Origin: Aphanomyces cochlioides
Taxonomy: Eukaryota > Oomycota > Saprolegniomycetes > Saprolegniales > Verrucalvaceae
Assembly: GCA_019828595.1 (NCBI GenBank)
Contig: JAHQRK010000032.1
Span: forward strand, 248,001-312,000
Reading direction: 5' to 3'
DNA: 64,000 nucleotides
Under the pieces are notes generated by a model that saw only the letters and a program-made list of their open reading frames with translations, was not told the origin of the DNA and did no database searches. This document shows, one piece after another, positions 1 through 11,827 of the stretch. Position 1 is the first letter of the stretch; each line of letters begins with the position of its first letter. A program made the position numbers and the translations under genes.

Positions 1-129
1 AGTGAGGCCACGTGGCAACCCCCTCTAGGTTACAATAAAGTGCGTCCCCACTAGGTCTCCTACACAATCCTACACACAGCAATGGGGTGAACTCTTGCGA
101 ACCCCATTTGCCTCTGTCACAACAGAACA
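1..129 (-). repeat. Partial 3' LTR of a Ty3/gypsy element
   Basis: The element downstream reads on the minus strand. Just after its pol stop there is a purine run, and at 129 the minus strand starts TGTTCTG, the usual TG start of a long terminal repeat. The 129 bases to the window edge would be the first part of the 3' LTR. The other LTR end, the second LTR and the target duplication are not visible, so the call rests on position and the TG start only. Confidence 0.5.
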
Positions 130-140
130 CTTCCCCCCTA
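130..140 (-). other. Candidate polypurine tract
   Basis: On the minus strand the bases read TAGGGGGGAAG. The TAG is the stop codon of the integrase reading frame, and the G/A run directly abuts the TG start of the presumed LTR. This is where the plus-strand primer of an LTR retroelement is expected. Confidence 0.5.
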
Positions 141-3100
141 AGGGAGACCTAGGCTTTCAGCGAGAGCAGCCACATCGTCATCATCAAGGTTGGCCTCAAC
201 CCACTTCCGGAACACGATCGGTATATCGTCAAGCAAGGTCACCGCCGGTTCCCATGAAGACTCCTCGTCCTCAAGACCCAGCCACTTCACGAGGACTTGA
301 TGCTGGCCGTCCACACAGCGCGCGCCGTCCAGTCTTTCAACGTGAAAACCTCCGTCCCCAAATGCGATTTGAGCCTCCAGGTCCTCCGTCACATCACGAC
401 CACCCTCATGGTACATCTTTAGGCGGCACGCGTGGTGTGTGGACATCTCAAAAGGCGGAACAAGCTGTTGAACTTCCACAACGTGGTCAGTGATGACCCT
501 TGTAACTTGATATGATCCACGCCAGTATAACGCAAGCTTTGTAGGTTTCTGGACAACACTTCTCACGAGGACAAAATCGCCAACGGAGAACCCAGTGAAC
601 TTGACTTGCGCTTTTCGATCTCGCCGCCCTCGTGCCTGCTGTCGAAGTTTGTCACTGTGGCGGGCAACGTCACGGTGTAGATTCTCCAGCGCGTCTTTTA
701 ACTCATCAATATGCTTGAGTCGGGCTCCATGTAACCATTCTACAGCATGAACTTCTTTCGTAATCGGGTGAACAAACCCTGCCATCGGGGTCTTGGCGGG
801 CAAACCAGTAAAAACAGTAATTGGAGTGACTCCACGAAGGCGGTTAGATGGTTGGTGGTTCAACGCCCCCTGCACCATCGGTATAACCAGCGGCCATTCA
901 TCAGCATGCAACTTCATCTCACTGAGGAGCGCCTTGGTCGTTCGAAGAACAAGACGGTTCACAACCTCCACAGTGCCGTTGGCCCAGGGGCTATAAGCTG
1001 TTGTTATATGGTGGTGGGCACCAAACAATTTCCGTATCTTCTCCACAACCTCATTCTTAAAGTGGGAGCCGCCATCAGATACCCATGTGTCTACACAACC
1101 AAATGTTGTGAACCATTGCATGAGGGCCTTGGCTGTAGCCGCCGCATCGGCGGATTCGGACGCGTAGAGATGAATGAATCCACTCATATCATCCTTCACT
1201 ACCAGGATGTCCTTCAATCCACTTTTTGACTTGGGCATGGCTAACCAGTCGAAGTGTATCAACTCATTTGGCTTCTCTGCATGAAGCGCAGAGCCCAGAG
1301 GCCTTGGAATCATCTCGCCATCGACGCACATGCAATGCAGTCAGGCACGCACGAACGCTTCAACGTCGGAACTGAGTGATTTCCAAACAAACTTGTCAGA
1401 AACCGATTTGACAGTTGCGGCTATACGACGGTGGCCACTAGCACCTTGATGAGCGACAATGCACAGCTGCTGCTGCAAGTCTACAGCTGTGTCGGGGATC
1501 CATATGCGGTCATTTGGGTCCACAAAAAGACAACACTGTCCTCCCAAACTACACCAGAGGGTGTCTCCTCTCCCCCTCCATCGCCAAACGCTGGGCTTCG
1601 GTAATTGTAGCGGCTGTTGGCCACTCAAAGTCAGGCTGTTGGAGGGGCGAGACCACTTGGATGAGTCGACGCACCCGTAAAGCAGGCATATCCACAGGAG
1701 TTGATCCCCAACGACTCAATAAGTCACCCCACACATTGGCTTCACCGGGCAAGCACTCGATTGAATAAGGAAACGTTGACATGACGAGCGACCACCTATG
1801 TAGCTTGTCAGCTTGGTATTTCGCTAGGTTGGTGTTGGATCCACAAGGGTTAAAGATGTAAATTAGATTGCGGTGATCTGTGAACAAGCGGAATCCACCA
1901 GGGCGGACGATCAAGTAATCCAACGTCTTGCACGACTGCATCATTGCAAAGGCTTCCTTTTCAACAATTGGCCAGCGCAAGCTGGCACCTGTGAAGCTCC
2001 CGCTCACAAAAGCAAGGGGCTCATGCCTCTGGTCTTCCAAGGGTAGATTCAAGTCAGATGGAGGAACCTGAGTGGCAACGGCGCCCCAAAACAAATCGCT
2101 TGCATCTGTAAACACGCAGACCTCCATGTCCTCACGCGGATGAGACAGCGGCACCACTCGAGCTAGAGCATGCTTCACATCTTGGAAACACTTGACATGG
2201 TCTTGAGACCAGCCGATCGCAGACAGAGCAATCCTTGCCAACGCCGCTTTCTTACTGCTTCCGGCTGCTTTTGTAGCCACGTCCAGTAGTCGACGGAGGG
2301 GGTCAATCCGTTGGTTGTACTGGGGGATGCTTGATCGCATCCAGTTGGTTGCACAGACAAACTGCAAGTCTGCAGCGTTGTAGGTGGTGATAGATCGATC
2401 AAACCTTGAATACGCTTTGGCGAATGCGTTATTCCGCGGGCTGATATCACTTTTCCACACCACTCTGCCTCTCGCAGAAAGAAATGGCACTTCCTCGGGT
2501 TCAATTTGAGTCCAAACTCGGCACATATGGTCAGCACTTGGTCCAATAGGAGAAACAACTCGTCCACCGTCTTGGCGGCCCCAAGGAGGTCGTCGAGCCA
2601 CGCCAGAAGCCCACGAAATAGGAGCTCACCAAACATTTGATGCACGACTGATAGACAGTATGCGACAGCGTCCGTCTGACCCATCAACACCCATGTGGGT
2701 GTGTAAACGCCGAACGGCGTCATGAACGAGAAATACATTTGGCTGTCGGGATGCAAGGGGAGCTGCCAATACCACTTTGTCCAGTCAAGCGTAGAGTAGA
2801 CAGTAGTGCCGACAAGGCAAACCATCGCACTGTCGAGGTTCGGCATGGGCCAAGGCATTGGCTCTGTACAAGCATTGATAGGTCTGCTATCAATCGTCAT
2901 ACGCAGCGCACCGGCTTCCTTCTTGGGGACAATTCTTGGCGCGGCTGCCCACGTTGATCGGTTGTTCAAATAAACCATTCCACACGCCTCCAAGGCTGCC
3001 ACATGATCTCGCATGAACTCAACATGCAGCGGTGGGTACCGCCGCATGCCGCACTTCACTGGCGTTGAGTTTGGTTTGATTCTGACCTTGAGTGGCTCAA

Positions 3101-4151
3101 CTTTGACCGGTGGATCACGACCCAAATCATCACGAAAGACATCAATGTGCTTTAGCAGCACTGATAGCAAGCGCTCTGCCTCAGCAGGCTCAAGACCATT
3201 GGCGTTGGCATCGGCCACCTTGGACAGTAGAATCTCACGCACAACTTCACTCTTCATTTCGCGCCGCGCTTCTTCTTCTTCCGGAGGGATTGGCCGCTCA
3301 ACCTCTGGCGTCGCGCATTCCATGCCATCGTCTGGCTCGTCTTCTGGCTCCTGCGAGTTGATTCTTTCCGCCAGAAGCCGTTTGAGCTGTACCATCGCTG
3401 TGGGCTCTCCAATCGCGTTTGGTGACACATGCCATTCCTCTTTGGCTTGGCGCGCGCCGACAAGAAGGTCATCCACGCTGAAACCAAGGACTTCCATGAC
3501 TGGACGGCTCACTATTAGTTCAATCCCAGGCGATGACTCGTCAATCCAGGCTTGAAAACCTCGCAGGACAAGTGGGCCGCACGTTGTATCGAGCGTGAGG
3601 CTATTAAACTTTGCGCGTCGTGTCATCGCGAGCGGCTTAGCATCATTGCCATAAGGGTAAACCATTCTTGGGGCGCTTTCTGTCGTAACATCGATCCCAA
3701 CGCCGGATGCAGACAGCGCATTCATCAGCCCGAGCGATACAACGTTCACATCGGCACCTGTGTCAAGCAATACATTGTCCACACGGACTTTGCCTTCCAC
3801 CAGCGCACCGCGCTCCGTCGTTTGTCGCGGTGATTCGGATGATAGCGCTTTCACGCCATCTTTCCACTTTTTCATCTGCGCTGCAAGCAGCGCTTCTGCC
3901 TCACCCGGGGCGACCTTCGGACACTTCGCAACGCGGTGGCCCGTATCGCCACACTGACCAGTGACACCTCCTTGGTGCCAAATCCTTTTGAAAGGGTCGT
4001 TTCGTTCTCCAAGGCAACGGAGAGTGGGGATTTTGAAAGCCTTGATTTCGTCTGGGACAATGTGCGAATTTCTTCTCGTCAAGGCACCATGTCGATGTTT
4101 CGGAAGGTTTCGAGAGAGGAATGACCTCGGACGCTTCAAAGTACGGCGCAA
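138..4151 (-). pseudogene. Ty3/gypsy chromodomain retroelement pol (disrupted)
   Basis: Minus-strand pol remnant in the order end of gag, protease, reverse transcriptase, RNase H, integrase, chromodomain. Visible marks: a decayed zinc knuckle near 3940 (CGDTGHRVAKC, first Cys missing), retropepsin LLDTGADVNVVS near 3750, RT STLDWTKWYWQLPL near 2780 and WLDDLL near 2590, RNase H VFTDASD near 2110 and TDHRNLIYIF near 1860, integrase DDE core (HFDWLAM, VSDGGSHF, NGTVEVVNR) at 1250-970, and a C-terminal chromodomain (LVKWLGLEDEESSWEP) at about 330-210. There are frameshifts near 2380 (end of RT) and near 1560 (between RNase H and integrase), and a TGA at 1341-1343 in the HHCC zinc-binding region of integrase. 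Most of gag and the 5' LTR are absent, so the element is also truncated near 4150. It cannot make a continuous polyprotein. Chromodomain plus gypsy gene order places it with the chromoviruses. Confidence 0.88.
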
Positions 4152-5638
4152 GATGGATTGGATTAAATGATATCATGTCCAAGCTGCGATCGCGGTGAAT
4201 CTCTAGAGATGAAGGGAGGTCTTTCCCACGAGGCGGACAATATCCCGTGCTCTTGTCTGGCTCCCTCTCCCGAAGTCAAAGGAACAACCATTTGACTCGA
4301 CCGACAAAACAGTCAACATTCATCTGTCGGTGACTATTTGTGCATGCGGAAACCAGTCGCATGACTTGAAAACATCAATGGACGGTGCACACTTGTCAAT
4401 GCGTTGGTAGTAACACTCATAACTCACTGAAGTCGCCGCTGATCCTGTCGTTTCGGCAGTGGACGGCTCGACAGCATCTCTGGTTGGGCGATGGACGATT
4501 CGCAAATGAGCCTTATCCACAAGTTCTACGTGGGATTCGCTCAGCACGAGATATCCTCTCTGGAGCGAGAAAGATGTTGCTTGGATCATTTGCCGCGCTA
4601 TCCTCGGTTGGTTGGAGCATGCACGCGTCGCGCCATGGCAGAAACACGACGGCAATTGTGTCTTCTCTTTGCCTCGACCACGGTTGAGTAAAGTTGACAG
4701 GTCATGACTCACATCACAATCTTCCAATCGACCTGTCGGTATAAATTACTGACACGGCCGTGGATTACTCGCTCCATGTCCCTTTCAACGTCTCTGGCGC
4801 ATCTTCGGGAACTTTCACCAGTGCAATGCTGAGAGAGATTGATCCAACGATCAAGTACACTCTGCGCGGGCATTACACGACGACATTGTCTCGATTACCT
4901 AATTCACAATGCACCACGTCAAGCACGTCCGCATAATCCTCTCTTGTGAATCCACAAGCGCCACCAAACTCTGTGGATGCGCTCGAGGTGACAGCGTGGA
5001 TACCTTGGACGATTTGCTACAGTCTTGCAGCTTTAGCTGCGACGAGATGATGCTGGTTGCGCCGTGGCCACGCTGTTGCACTCCGTTGAACTTTCAATCC
5101 ATGCGCATGGCAGGCGTCGGTGGAAGCCAAACAAATCCATGCATTCGATCGTTTATATGATCCCTTCGTGCATGTAAGCCCAAGGTGTTTGCTCCTGTCG
5201 TGTGTTTCACAGTTGTCCTTCGTCGATCGCTGCCGCGCGTGATTGGCACGCGGACTACATGGACGAGAAATCCAAGTGTGGGTCACATTTGGCGGTCCCA
5301 CGCTGCACTGTCGCTGGCACACCCACGCCAGTCGGCAGAGTGACCACTGCGAGTTGCGACAGAGACAAAGCCTCCTCCTCCGTGGATCGCGCTCTCGGGC
5401 GATATCTCACTCCAAGTTCCAAACGTACGATGCCGTCCATTTTCACAAGGACAGTGTATTTCGTAATGACATAGCCACAGGACGCGCCACGGAGAACGCG
5501 TGTAGAAGATCCACACGACGCAAGTAGCAGCCAGCCAGCCAGCTCGCCTTGGGCTAAAGACAAACCCAACTCGACGATCGACAGCGGTCCACTCTTGTCG
5601 TGTGTGTCTGTGGCCATGGCATTTCACATTTCAACACC
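4152..5638. other. No gene; one short coding-like relic
   Basis: No recognisable gene. On plus, 4745-4936 has a 63-codon open stretch without an ATG start, whose translation (DYSLHVPFNVSGASSGTFT, later LREIDPTIKYTLRGHYTTTL) alternates polar and hydrophobic residues like a beta-sandwich exon. It may be a gene fragment left at the breakpoint of the retroelement. Overlapping open frames on both strands look like chance. Confidence 0.3.
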
Positions 5639-6235
5639 ATGGCCGACGTTTGCCACTTCAATGGGTGCTCCAATGCAGTCGTGGCAGGCTCGATCAAGTG
5701 CGCGTTCCACAAGCACCGCGAGATTTGCACGGGCGCGATTGATTGCCGCAACCAAGTCTACGCTCGACGGCGGTGCGTCAAACACGGTGGCAAAGTCAAG
5801 TGCTGCTACTTGGACTGCAGCGCCAATGCCCGCGTGGGCTGCCTCTGTACTCGCCACGGTGGCAACCCGAGGAAGAAACTCTGCACACACCCAGGATGTG
5901 AAAAAGTCGCCCATGCCAATCACAAATGCGTCGGCCATGGCGGCGGGCACCGGTGCAAGGTGGACAATTGCAAAAATCATGCCCGACGACGAGGATATTG
6001 CCAGCGCCACGGTCGGGATATCATGCCACAACTCTTCCCACCACTAAGTACAGCTCCGAGAGCCACCAATGTCGTCGCAAGGAGCTCACTGCCGTCAAAA
6101 AGCACGACGTCCCGGAGGATTATCGACATTCCATCGAGGGAGATCGACCTCAATGAGACCAAAAGAGCGCAAGATGACGATGCTATCGACGCGGAGACGG
6201 CACAGGCGCAAGATCCATACACAATATTGATTTGA
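5639..6235 (+). CDS. Cys/His-repeat (WRKY19-like) zinc-binding protein
   Basis: Predicted 198-residue protein. The first about 135 residues consist of repeated short Cys/His units (CHFNGCSN, CAFHKHRE, CRNQVYARRRCVKHGGK, CYLDCSANARVGCLCTRHGG, CTHPGCEKVAHANHKCVGHG, CKVDNCKNHARRRGYCQRHG) of the kind annotated in oomycetes and plants as WRKY19-like zinc-finger repeats. The C-terminal 60 residues are polar and probably disordered. The start is the ATG at 5639 in a strong context (ACCATGG); the reading frame is open a little upstream but without an ATG. No intron is needed. Function is unknown; such repeats are presumed to bind zinc and perhaps nucleic acid or protein. The channel gene follows on the same strand about 140 bp downstream. 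Confidence 0.75.
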   Translation: MADVCHFNGCSNAVVAGSIKCAFHKHREICTGAIDCRNQVYARRRCVKHGGKVKCCYLDCSANARVGCLCTRHGGNPRKKLCTHPGCEKVAHANHKCVGHGGGHRCKVDNCKNHARRRGYCQRHGRDIMPQLFPPLSTAPRATNVVARSSLPSKSTTSRRIIDIPSREIDLNETKRAQDDDAIDAETAQAQDPYTILI

Positions 6236-6378
6236 GCCGATGGGATCGCCCCACGAGACATCGACCATATCCATGGACGAGCGGCGGAGCGGCTGAAAAT
6301 GTCATCGCTGATGCTGCATGCCTTGGAGAGTTACAGCTAGAAATAGACTTGTGGTTACTGAATTGCCAGTCGACACGA

Positions 6379-9300
6379 ATGCATCAGAGGACTCACCCCG
6401 AAGCGAAGCGGCACAAGGATGGACGGCCATCGATCGGAGCAAGTCCCAAGCAGAACACATTTGCGCAACGGACGAGTCGCATGCTCGGCTCGATCCTCTC
6501 GGCGGACAACGAAGCGCAGCGCCTCGCTCGAAAGATGGCGTACTATTCCACGATGCGCATCCGCATGCGGCATGTCCAGTTTGCGCTCGAGGCCGAGAGA
6601 CGCACGTCGTTCTACAAGGAACTCGCTGTCTACCTCGTCTTTCTCCTCGCAATGGTCGTCGCCATCTGCGCCGTCCAAGTGCAAATCCCATTCGAACACA
6701 ACGATGGTCTCTCTACGCTCTATTTTGACAATGAATTCCCCGACGTCTCGTTCAAGAAGACATTCCACGACGTGGGCTCGCCCCCTGAAATGTGGCAGTG
6801 GCTCACGGGTGTGCTCCTCCCGGGGTACTACAACTCGACGCAGCTCAATAGCTATCGTGTGTCGAGCATTCAAATCCGATTTGGACAAGTCCAAGGCATG
6901 CCATGTCGAGTATGGAACGGTGGCAATACGCTCTCGCTCGTGCCATTGCAAACGTGCTTTCCAGCGTTTGAAAATGGCATCGAGGACACGACGCAGTACG
7001 GCGATCAAGGCGACGGCACACCGTTCGTGTATGAACGAGGACTCTCCACGGTGCTTCGATCGCTGCAAGTCACGCCCGACCTCTGGAATAGCCGCATGGA
7101 CTATGGTACAGGCGGCTACACGGTGTACATTCCAAGGGATAATGCCACAGCAGGCCATGCCATCATGGACGCTCTATCACAGAATCTCCTCACGCCTGGA
7201 ACGCGCTACGTCGCAGCGACGTGGGCGCTGTATAATCCTAGCACGGATTCCTTGAGCCATTTGCAAGCGCTGTTTGAAATCAGCGCCGCCGATCGGTTTC
7301 AAGTCACGTCTCGCATTGGCAGCTTCCATGTCCAGGGCTACGTTTCCGTCGCTGCGTTCTTTACAGCTCAAAACTTGCTCATGCTCTTCCTTGGGCTCGT
7401 CACGCTCGGGTTCACGTACCGCCAAGTGCGCTACGTGGGCGCCCACGGCGCTGCCAAGTATTTCGAGTCGCTTTGGAACTACTTGGACATGATTCAGCTT
7501 GTTTGCTTGTACGCGTTCGTCGCCGCTTGGTTTGCATACCTCTGGAGCTGCCACGACTTGATCCCGACGCTCGAACATATCATGCAAGCCGAGACTTGCA
7601 CCGACTACTCGAGGTACAGTTGAAAGACAACGATGGACATTTCAACTTTGTGAATTTATTTTAGCGGGAAGCACTGCTTTGTCGACTTGACTTCCATCAC
7701 CCAACAGCTCGACATGATCAACAACTTGGGCGCGTCCCTCGCTCTCGTCAGCGCTGCGATTGTGTTCAAGTACTTGCGGCTCAACACACGACTCAATATG
7801 CTGTGGGAGACGCTTCGTCTCGCGGCGCTCGACTTGGTCGCGTTTGTCTTGATCTTCATGTTTATCTTCTTTGGCTATTCCATCATGGGATTTCTACTCT
7901 TTGGAGCCCACTCGAGCGACTACCGAAGCCTGTCCGACAGCTTGGCGTCGTGCTTTCAAATGCTCCTTGGGGCGTTTGACTATGGCTCGCTCTCGGCGGC
8001 GAATCCAATCATGTCTGGCGTTTTCTTCTTCTCCTTCATGATCCTCGTCTTCCTCATCGTGATCAATATGTTTGTCGCCATCTTGAGCGAATACTACACG
8101 CTCGCGCAAGCTGCCAAGCGCAAGCACGACGAAATGACCAAGAAACTTCTCCTTCCTGGCAACTACGACGGCAGCGACTTGGTCGAATATGACATTCTCA
8201 AGCAGATCGTCCAGTACTTCCGCGGCCTCCAATTCCAAGTCAAACTGAACGGCGAGACGATTCCGCTCCTGGGAGATGCCCGCGTCCTCCTCGTGGATCA
8301 CTCGTACTTGCTCGCCGAGCGTAGCCGCCTTCGAGCCAAGTTTCACCTCGCCATTCTCGTCGTCCGGACTTGTCTGCGCTGGTTTCCTCGCCATTTTGAC
8401 TCACCAGCGAGCTCTAAACTGCACGATGGAAGCAACGAAGCGCGACTTGGTCTACCGTCAAAAGCTAAAGCGATCCGACACTTGCATTATTCCAAGTTTC
8501 CAGTGACGTATATACCATTGTATTCCAAATCGGCGGTGCCCATCACCATGCTGGAGCAGCTACAGCCTGGCATGTGCATCGATCTCGACGACGGGTCGCT
8601 CACCTGTGACCGCATTTCTCTCCAAGTACTTGGTCCCCAGGAAATCTACCTCGAGTCGCATGGCAAGGACGACGAGGTGGAGAAAGTTCGTCCTGACCGA
8701 CGGCTCTCGTTTGGTCTCCATCATGTGCATCCCGACATTGGCAGCGGAAAGCATATCAAATGCTGCCGCGTGGTGTACCACGGCGAGATTGTTCTCACGG
8801 GACAGGAAGCATGCCTCGTGTCGCGTCTCGTGTGGTGCAAATACTTTGCAGCATGGGCGTGGCGTGGCCTCAAGGACATCATTGCATGGCGGCCATGGAT
8901 CCATCAGACTGGAGGTCACAAGAACCGCGTGATTGCCGACGACGACTTGGATGATCTCCTCTCATCGTTGCAACTTCCTGACGAGACCCAGTCTTGCCGA
9001 TTTGACGAGTTAGTCAAGCAACTTCGTCATTTCTTAGCCAAACGAGCCCGGCAAGGATCCATTCGTGTGCCTGGCCACGACTTGGAAGCCTGTGTGACTC
9101 ATGAAGCCATTGCATTTGTCGAGAGGTTTCCAAACGCGCTGGTTCCTCTCGACAAGCGCGAGCTCGTCGGGTACAAGTACGTCCCAATACCGACGGATAC
9201 CTCTGCGATTCGTCTTCCCAACAGCGTCGCTCGCTTGTCCGAGTTCCTCGCTCAAAATGTCCATGAAGTGTGGTCTGCGAGTCGCATAGCCCAGGGATGG

Positions 9301-10102
9301 CAGTGGGGGCCTCACCGAGACAACGAGAAGAAACTCCATCCAGACTTGGTACTTGCACAACCTCGGCCATGCTTTTGACTTGTACTTAGGTGGCGTACAG
9401 CCAGCTTTCCGACAACGCTAGACAATACGACAGAGATGCGTCGGTGGAGACGCTCAAGACGATCATCGCCTTGGGCTATGCAATTCACCCGAAATCGCAA
9501 ACGACAGAGACAACGCACGTGGACGATTTATCGTTTGGACTGCCTGCGCCGGGTGGGGAAACTTATGTGCCTCGCCCGATCGCCACTGCAGAGATTGAGC
9601 TATCGAGTGAGCTCAAGTCGCTCGTCGAGCTGCTTGCTGAGAACTCGCACGACGTTTGGTCAAAGAAGCGCATGGAGGAAGGATGGGTCTACGGTCCAAA
9701 GAGCAATGACGCGACGAAAGAGCACGACGGACTCGTGCCGTATGTGTACCTCACCGCCAAGGAAAAAGACATGGATCGCAATACTGCGATCGAGACTGTC
9801 AAGTGCATCCTCCGCTGTGGGTTTACCTTTGAACACAAGCGGGAAAATGCCGTCAAGAAATTTAGGTACGTCAAACATCCTGATTTCATTCTGACCGCAA
9901 GCGTAGCATGTTTGGCCACCGCGTCGCACCAATCTCGCCAAATGCACACCATCCCAAGGAGTCTGAAATGCACTGTCCAGAGATCTTGAACCCCCTTGGA
10001 CACAACGAGCCCTCGTCTGGAGCTCCAACGCTTCCAAGGCTCACTGGACCACACGTCGCGAATCTCCTCGCAGACAAATTGAACATCCAAATCCATTCAT
10101 AG
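6379..10102 (+). CDS. Polycystin/TRP-type cation channel with two C-terminal RyR domains
   Basis: Exons 6379-7613, 7665-9348, 9390-9865 and 9907-10102; introns of 51, 41 and 41 nt, all GT-AG and frame-preserving, giving about 1196 residues. The N-terminal half is a polycystin-like channel: TM1 near residues 78-100 (ELAVYLVFLLAMVVAI), a long extracellular domain, then TM2-TM6 with the pore-S6 stretch (GVFFFSFMILVFLIVINMF) around residues 525-560, typical of PKD2/TRPML channels. The C-terminal part holds two RyR domains, about 912-1005 (FLAQNVHEVWSASRIAQGW) and 1030-1122 (LLAENSHDVWSKKRMEEGW ... DRNTAIETVK). The first RyR domain spans an intron, which confirms the splice. A calcium-permeable channel of the plasma or an internal membrane is the likely role; what the RyR domains bind is not known. 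The start is uncertain: 6379 is the first ATG in frame, and a further 5' exon is possible. Confidence 0.82.
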
Positions 10103-10970
10103 GCGAATCCTCCAAGCCAACTACGACCAAAGACTGCTCATGCTTGTAAGCTGGCCCAACTTTATTGAGTTTTTGCGTTATGCATCTCGTACGAAGTTAT
10201 GACATCAAGATAAACAATGTCATCCTCCAGACTCTCCGTCCACTTTCAACATTCAATGAAGTCAATCGTTTGGATTCCCCTGCACCACCGCCGTGAAGCT
10301 ACCGTAAACCTTATCTCGTTTCAAACTCCTCTTTCACGAAATTGCCCGGCAGCGACAGGAAGCTCGACTCTGGAATATCGTCAAGCCCGATAACAAAGTC
10401 TACCTCATTCCATTCTACGATTGGAGTTATCCTTCCTTCGTGACTTCAACTTCGCATTTCCTTATGAGCTCTCTGACTCTAATTTGACTGAACCCCTTGA
10501 AAAAATTCAATTCATGTCATATCCCTGGCGCTTAACGCCGCATTCGGGTCAGTCAAGTACTGCAGTCCAGCAGTAACCTTTATTCGCATATTCCATTTTG
10601 TCATGCAGTTCGTGTGATTCGCGTACTGTAAATGACCAGGAGATTGTTGGAGGCCAATCAACTAACCAATCAGATTACATTATTCTAAGTTTGCACCAAT
10701 AGAATTCGTCAATTTTCTGTACTTTCCGAGGAATGTGCAGCCTCCCACGCCGCCTGTGACGACGCAAGTTTTGAGATCTGTGCTAAGCGATCGTTGTTCT
10801 GACCGTAAAGTCTACATGGATCGTGATTGCGAACAGAGGGCTCCGAAGGCGTATTGAAGCATCAACCAGGAATCCTTGCATGTTGATAGTATCCCAAGTC
10901 AACTCAAATCAAGTGTTAAATATCCTTGACCAAGTTGATTTGTCAAATCCAACCACATTGTATTGCATCA
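10103..10970. other. Intergenic; diverged copy of the cluster's upstream module
   Basis: No gene seen. From about 10745 to 10960 the sequence resembles 14455-14575 (shared blocks such as TGTTCTGACCGTAAAGTCTA and TTGTCAAATCCAAC), the module found upstream of the beta-lactamase-like genes. It therefore probably marks the left edge of the duplicated cluster. Confidence 0.45.
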
Positions 10971-11640
10971 GTATTTACGGCCACGTGATCTTCAGCTTCC
11001 AAGGGCGCATCTTGCGCCACGACTCGCATTTAGACGTCTACTTTCAGTCTCATGCAGCTCTCTCTGGCATCTTAATCTAGTCTTTCTCTCTAGATATTGG
11101 CGACAACGACACTGTGTACATTCGTTTCCCCGACTTGGGCCCGATCTCGAATCCGTCGGCCATGTCGTCGAGCGAACTTCGGGAAGAATTACTCGAGTGA
11201 CAATTACCACATTCTTGCCATGTGAAGCTACCTATTAAGACTCTTCGTGGACGTGCCGGTGGACAGACTTGATCGAGACTATCAAGATTGGGTGTCATGG
11301 ATTATTACACTCCAACATAAACTTCCATGCAGCAGTCACTATTTTGATGGCACGCCGTGGGATAAACCAGGCGTGGAGATCCCTGAGAGAGCCATGAAGG
11401 CTCTGATTGGAACCATTGCATTGACGACGTTATGCACGACCGCGCGATGAAATTCGCAGACAACGGATCGAGCAGTTGACAGCAACGTGAAAGAATGCCG
11501 CGACGGGATATGCCGCCCTGGGACCGCACGGCAAAAGAGGAATTGGTTGCCAAGGACGAGTTTGTCCATGAGGCCATCTACCAACACGCGACGTTCATGG
11601 AGCAAATGCAGCGTGTCTGCCACAACTTAATAGTTATTAC
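10971..11640 (+). pseudogene. Fragment of a beta-lactamase-like copy with a 208-bp insertion
   Basis: 10971-10988 and 11197-11415 align with 16540-16780 of the copy at 15233 (C-terminal part: DNYHILAM, VDRLDRDYQDWVSWI, HYFDGTPWDKPGVEIPE), with a stop and frame changes. The two pieces are split at 10989-11196 by foreign sequence flanked by the 4-base repeat GTGA on each side. That insert has its own coding-like stretch (DNDTVYIRFPDLGPISNP). From about 11450 to 11630 a different coding-like relic follows (PPWDRTAKEELVAKDEF, YQHATFMEQMQRV), of unknown family. All of it is non-functional. Confidence 0.6.
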
Positions 11641-11827
11641 ATGAAAGCTCTGTTGATCCTCTCCTGTGCTCGCTCGTAGCAGTCCTCTGATCCTGCTTCC
11701 TGGAAAGACATGCAGCCACCGTGAATCGTTATGTATAAGATGTTTGTGTCTGAAATTGTTGGGAAGGATATTTTTAGCTCGCCAATACACTACGAATTGA
11801 TTCTCTCAGTTTCAAGACGGCAAAGGG

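Noticed and set aside
2739..4170. Plus-strand frames over the retroelement
   Set aside because: They are complements of the pol coding region without recognisable content.
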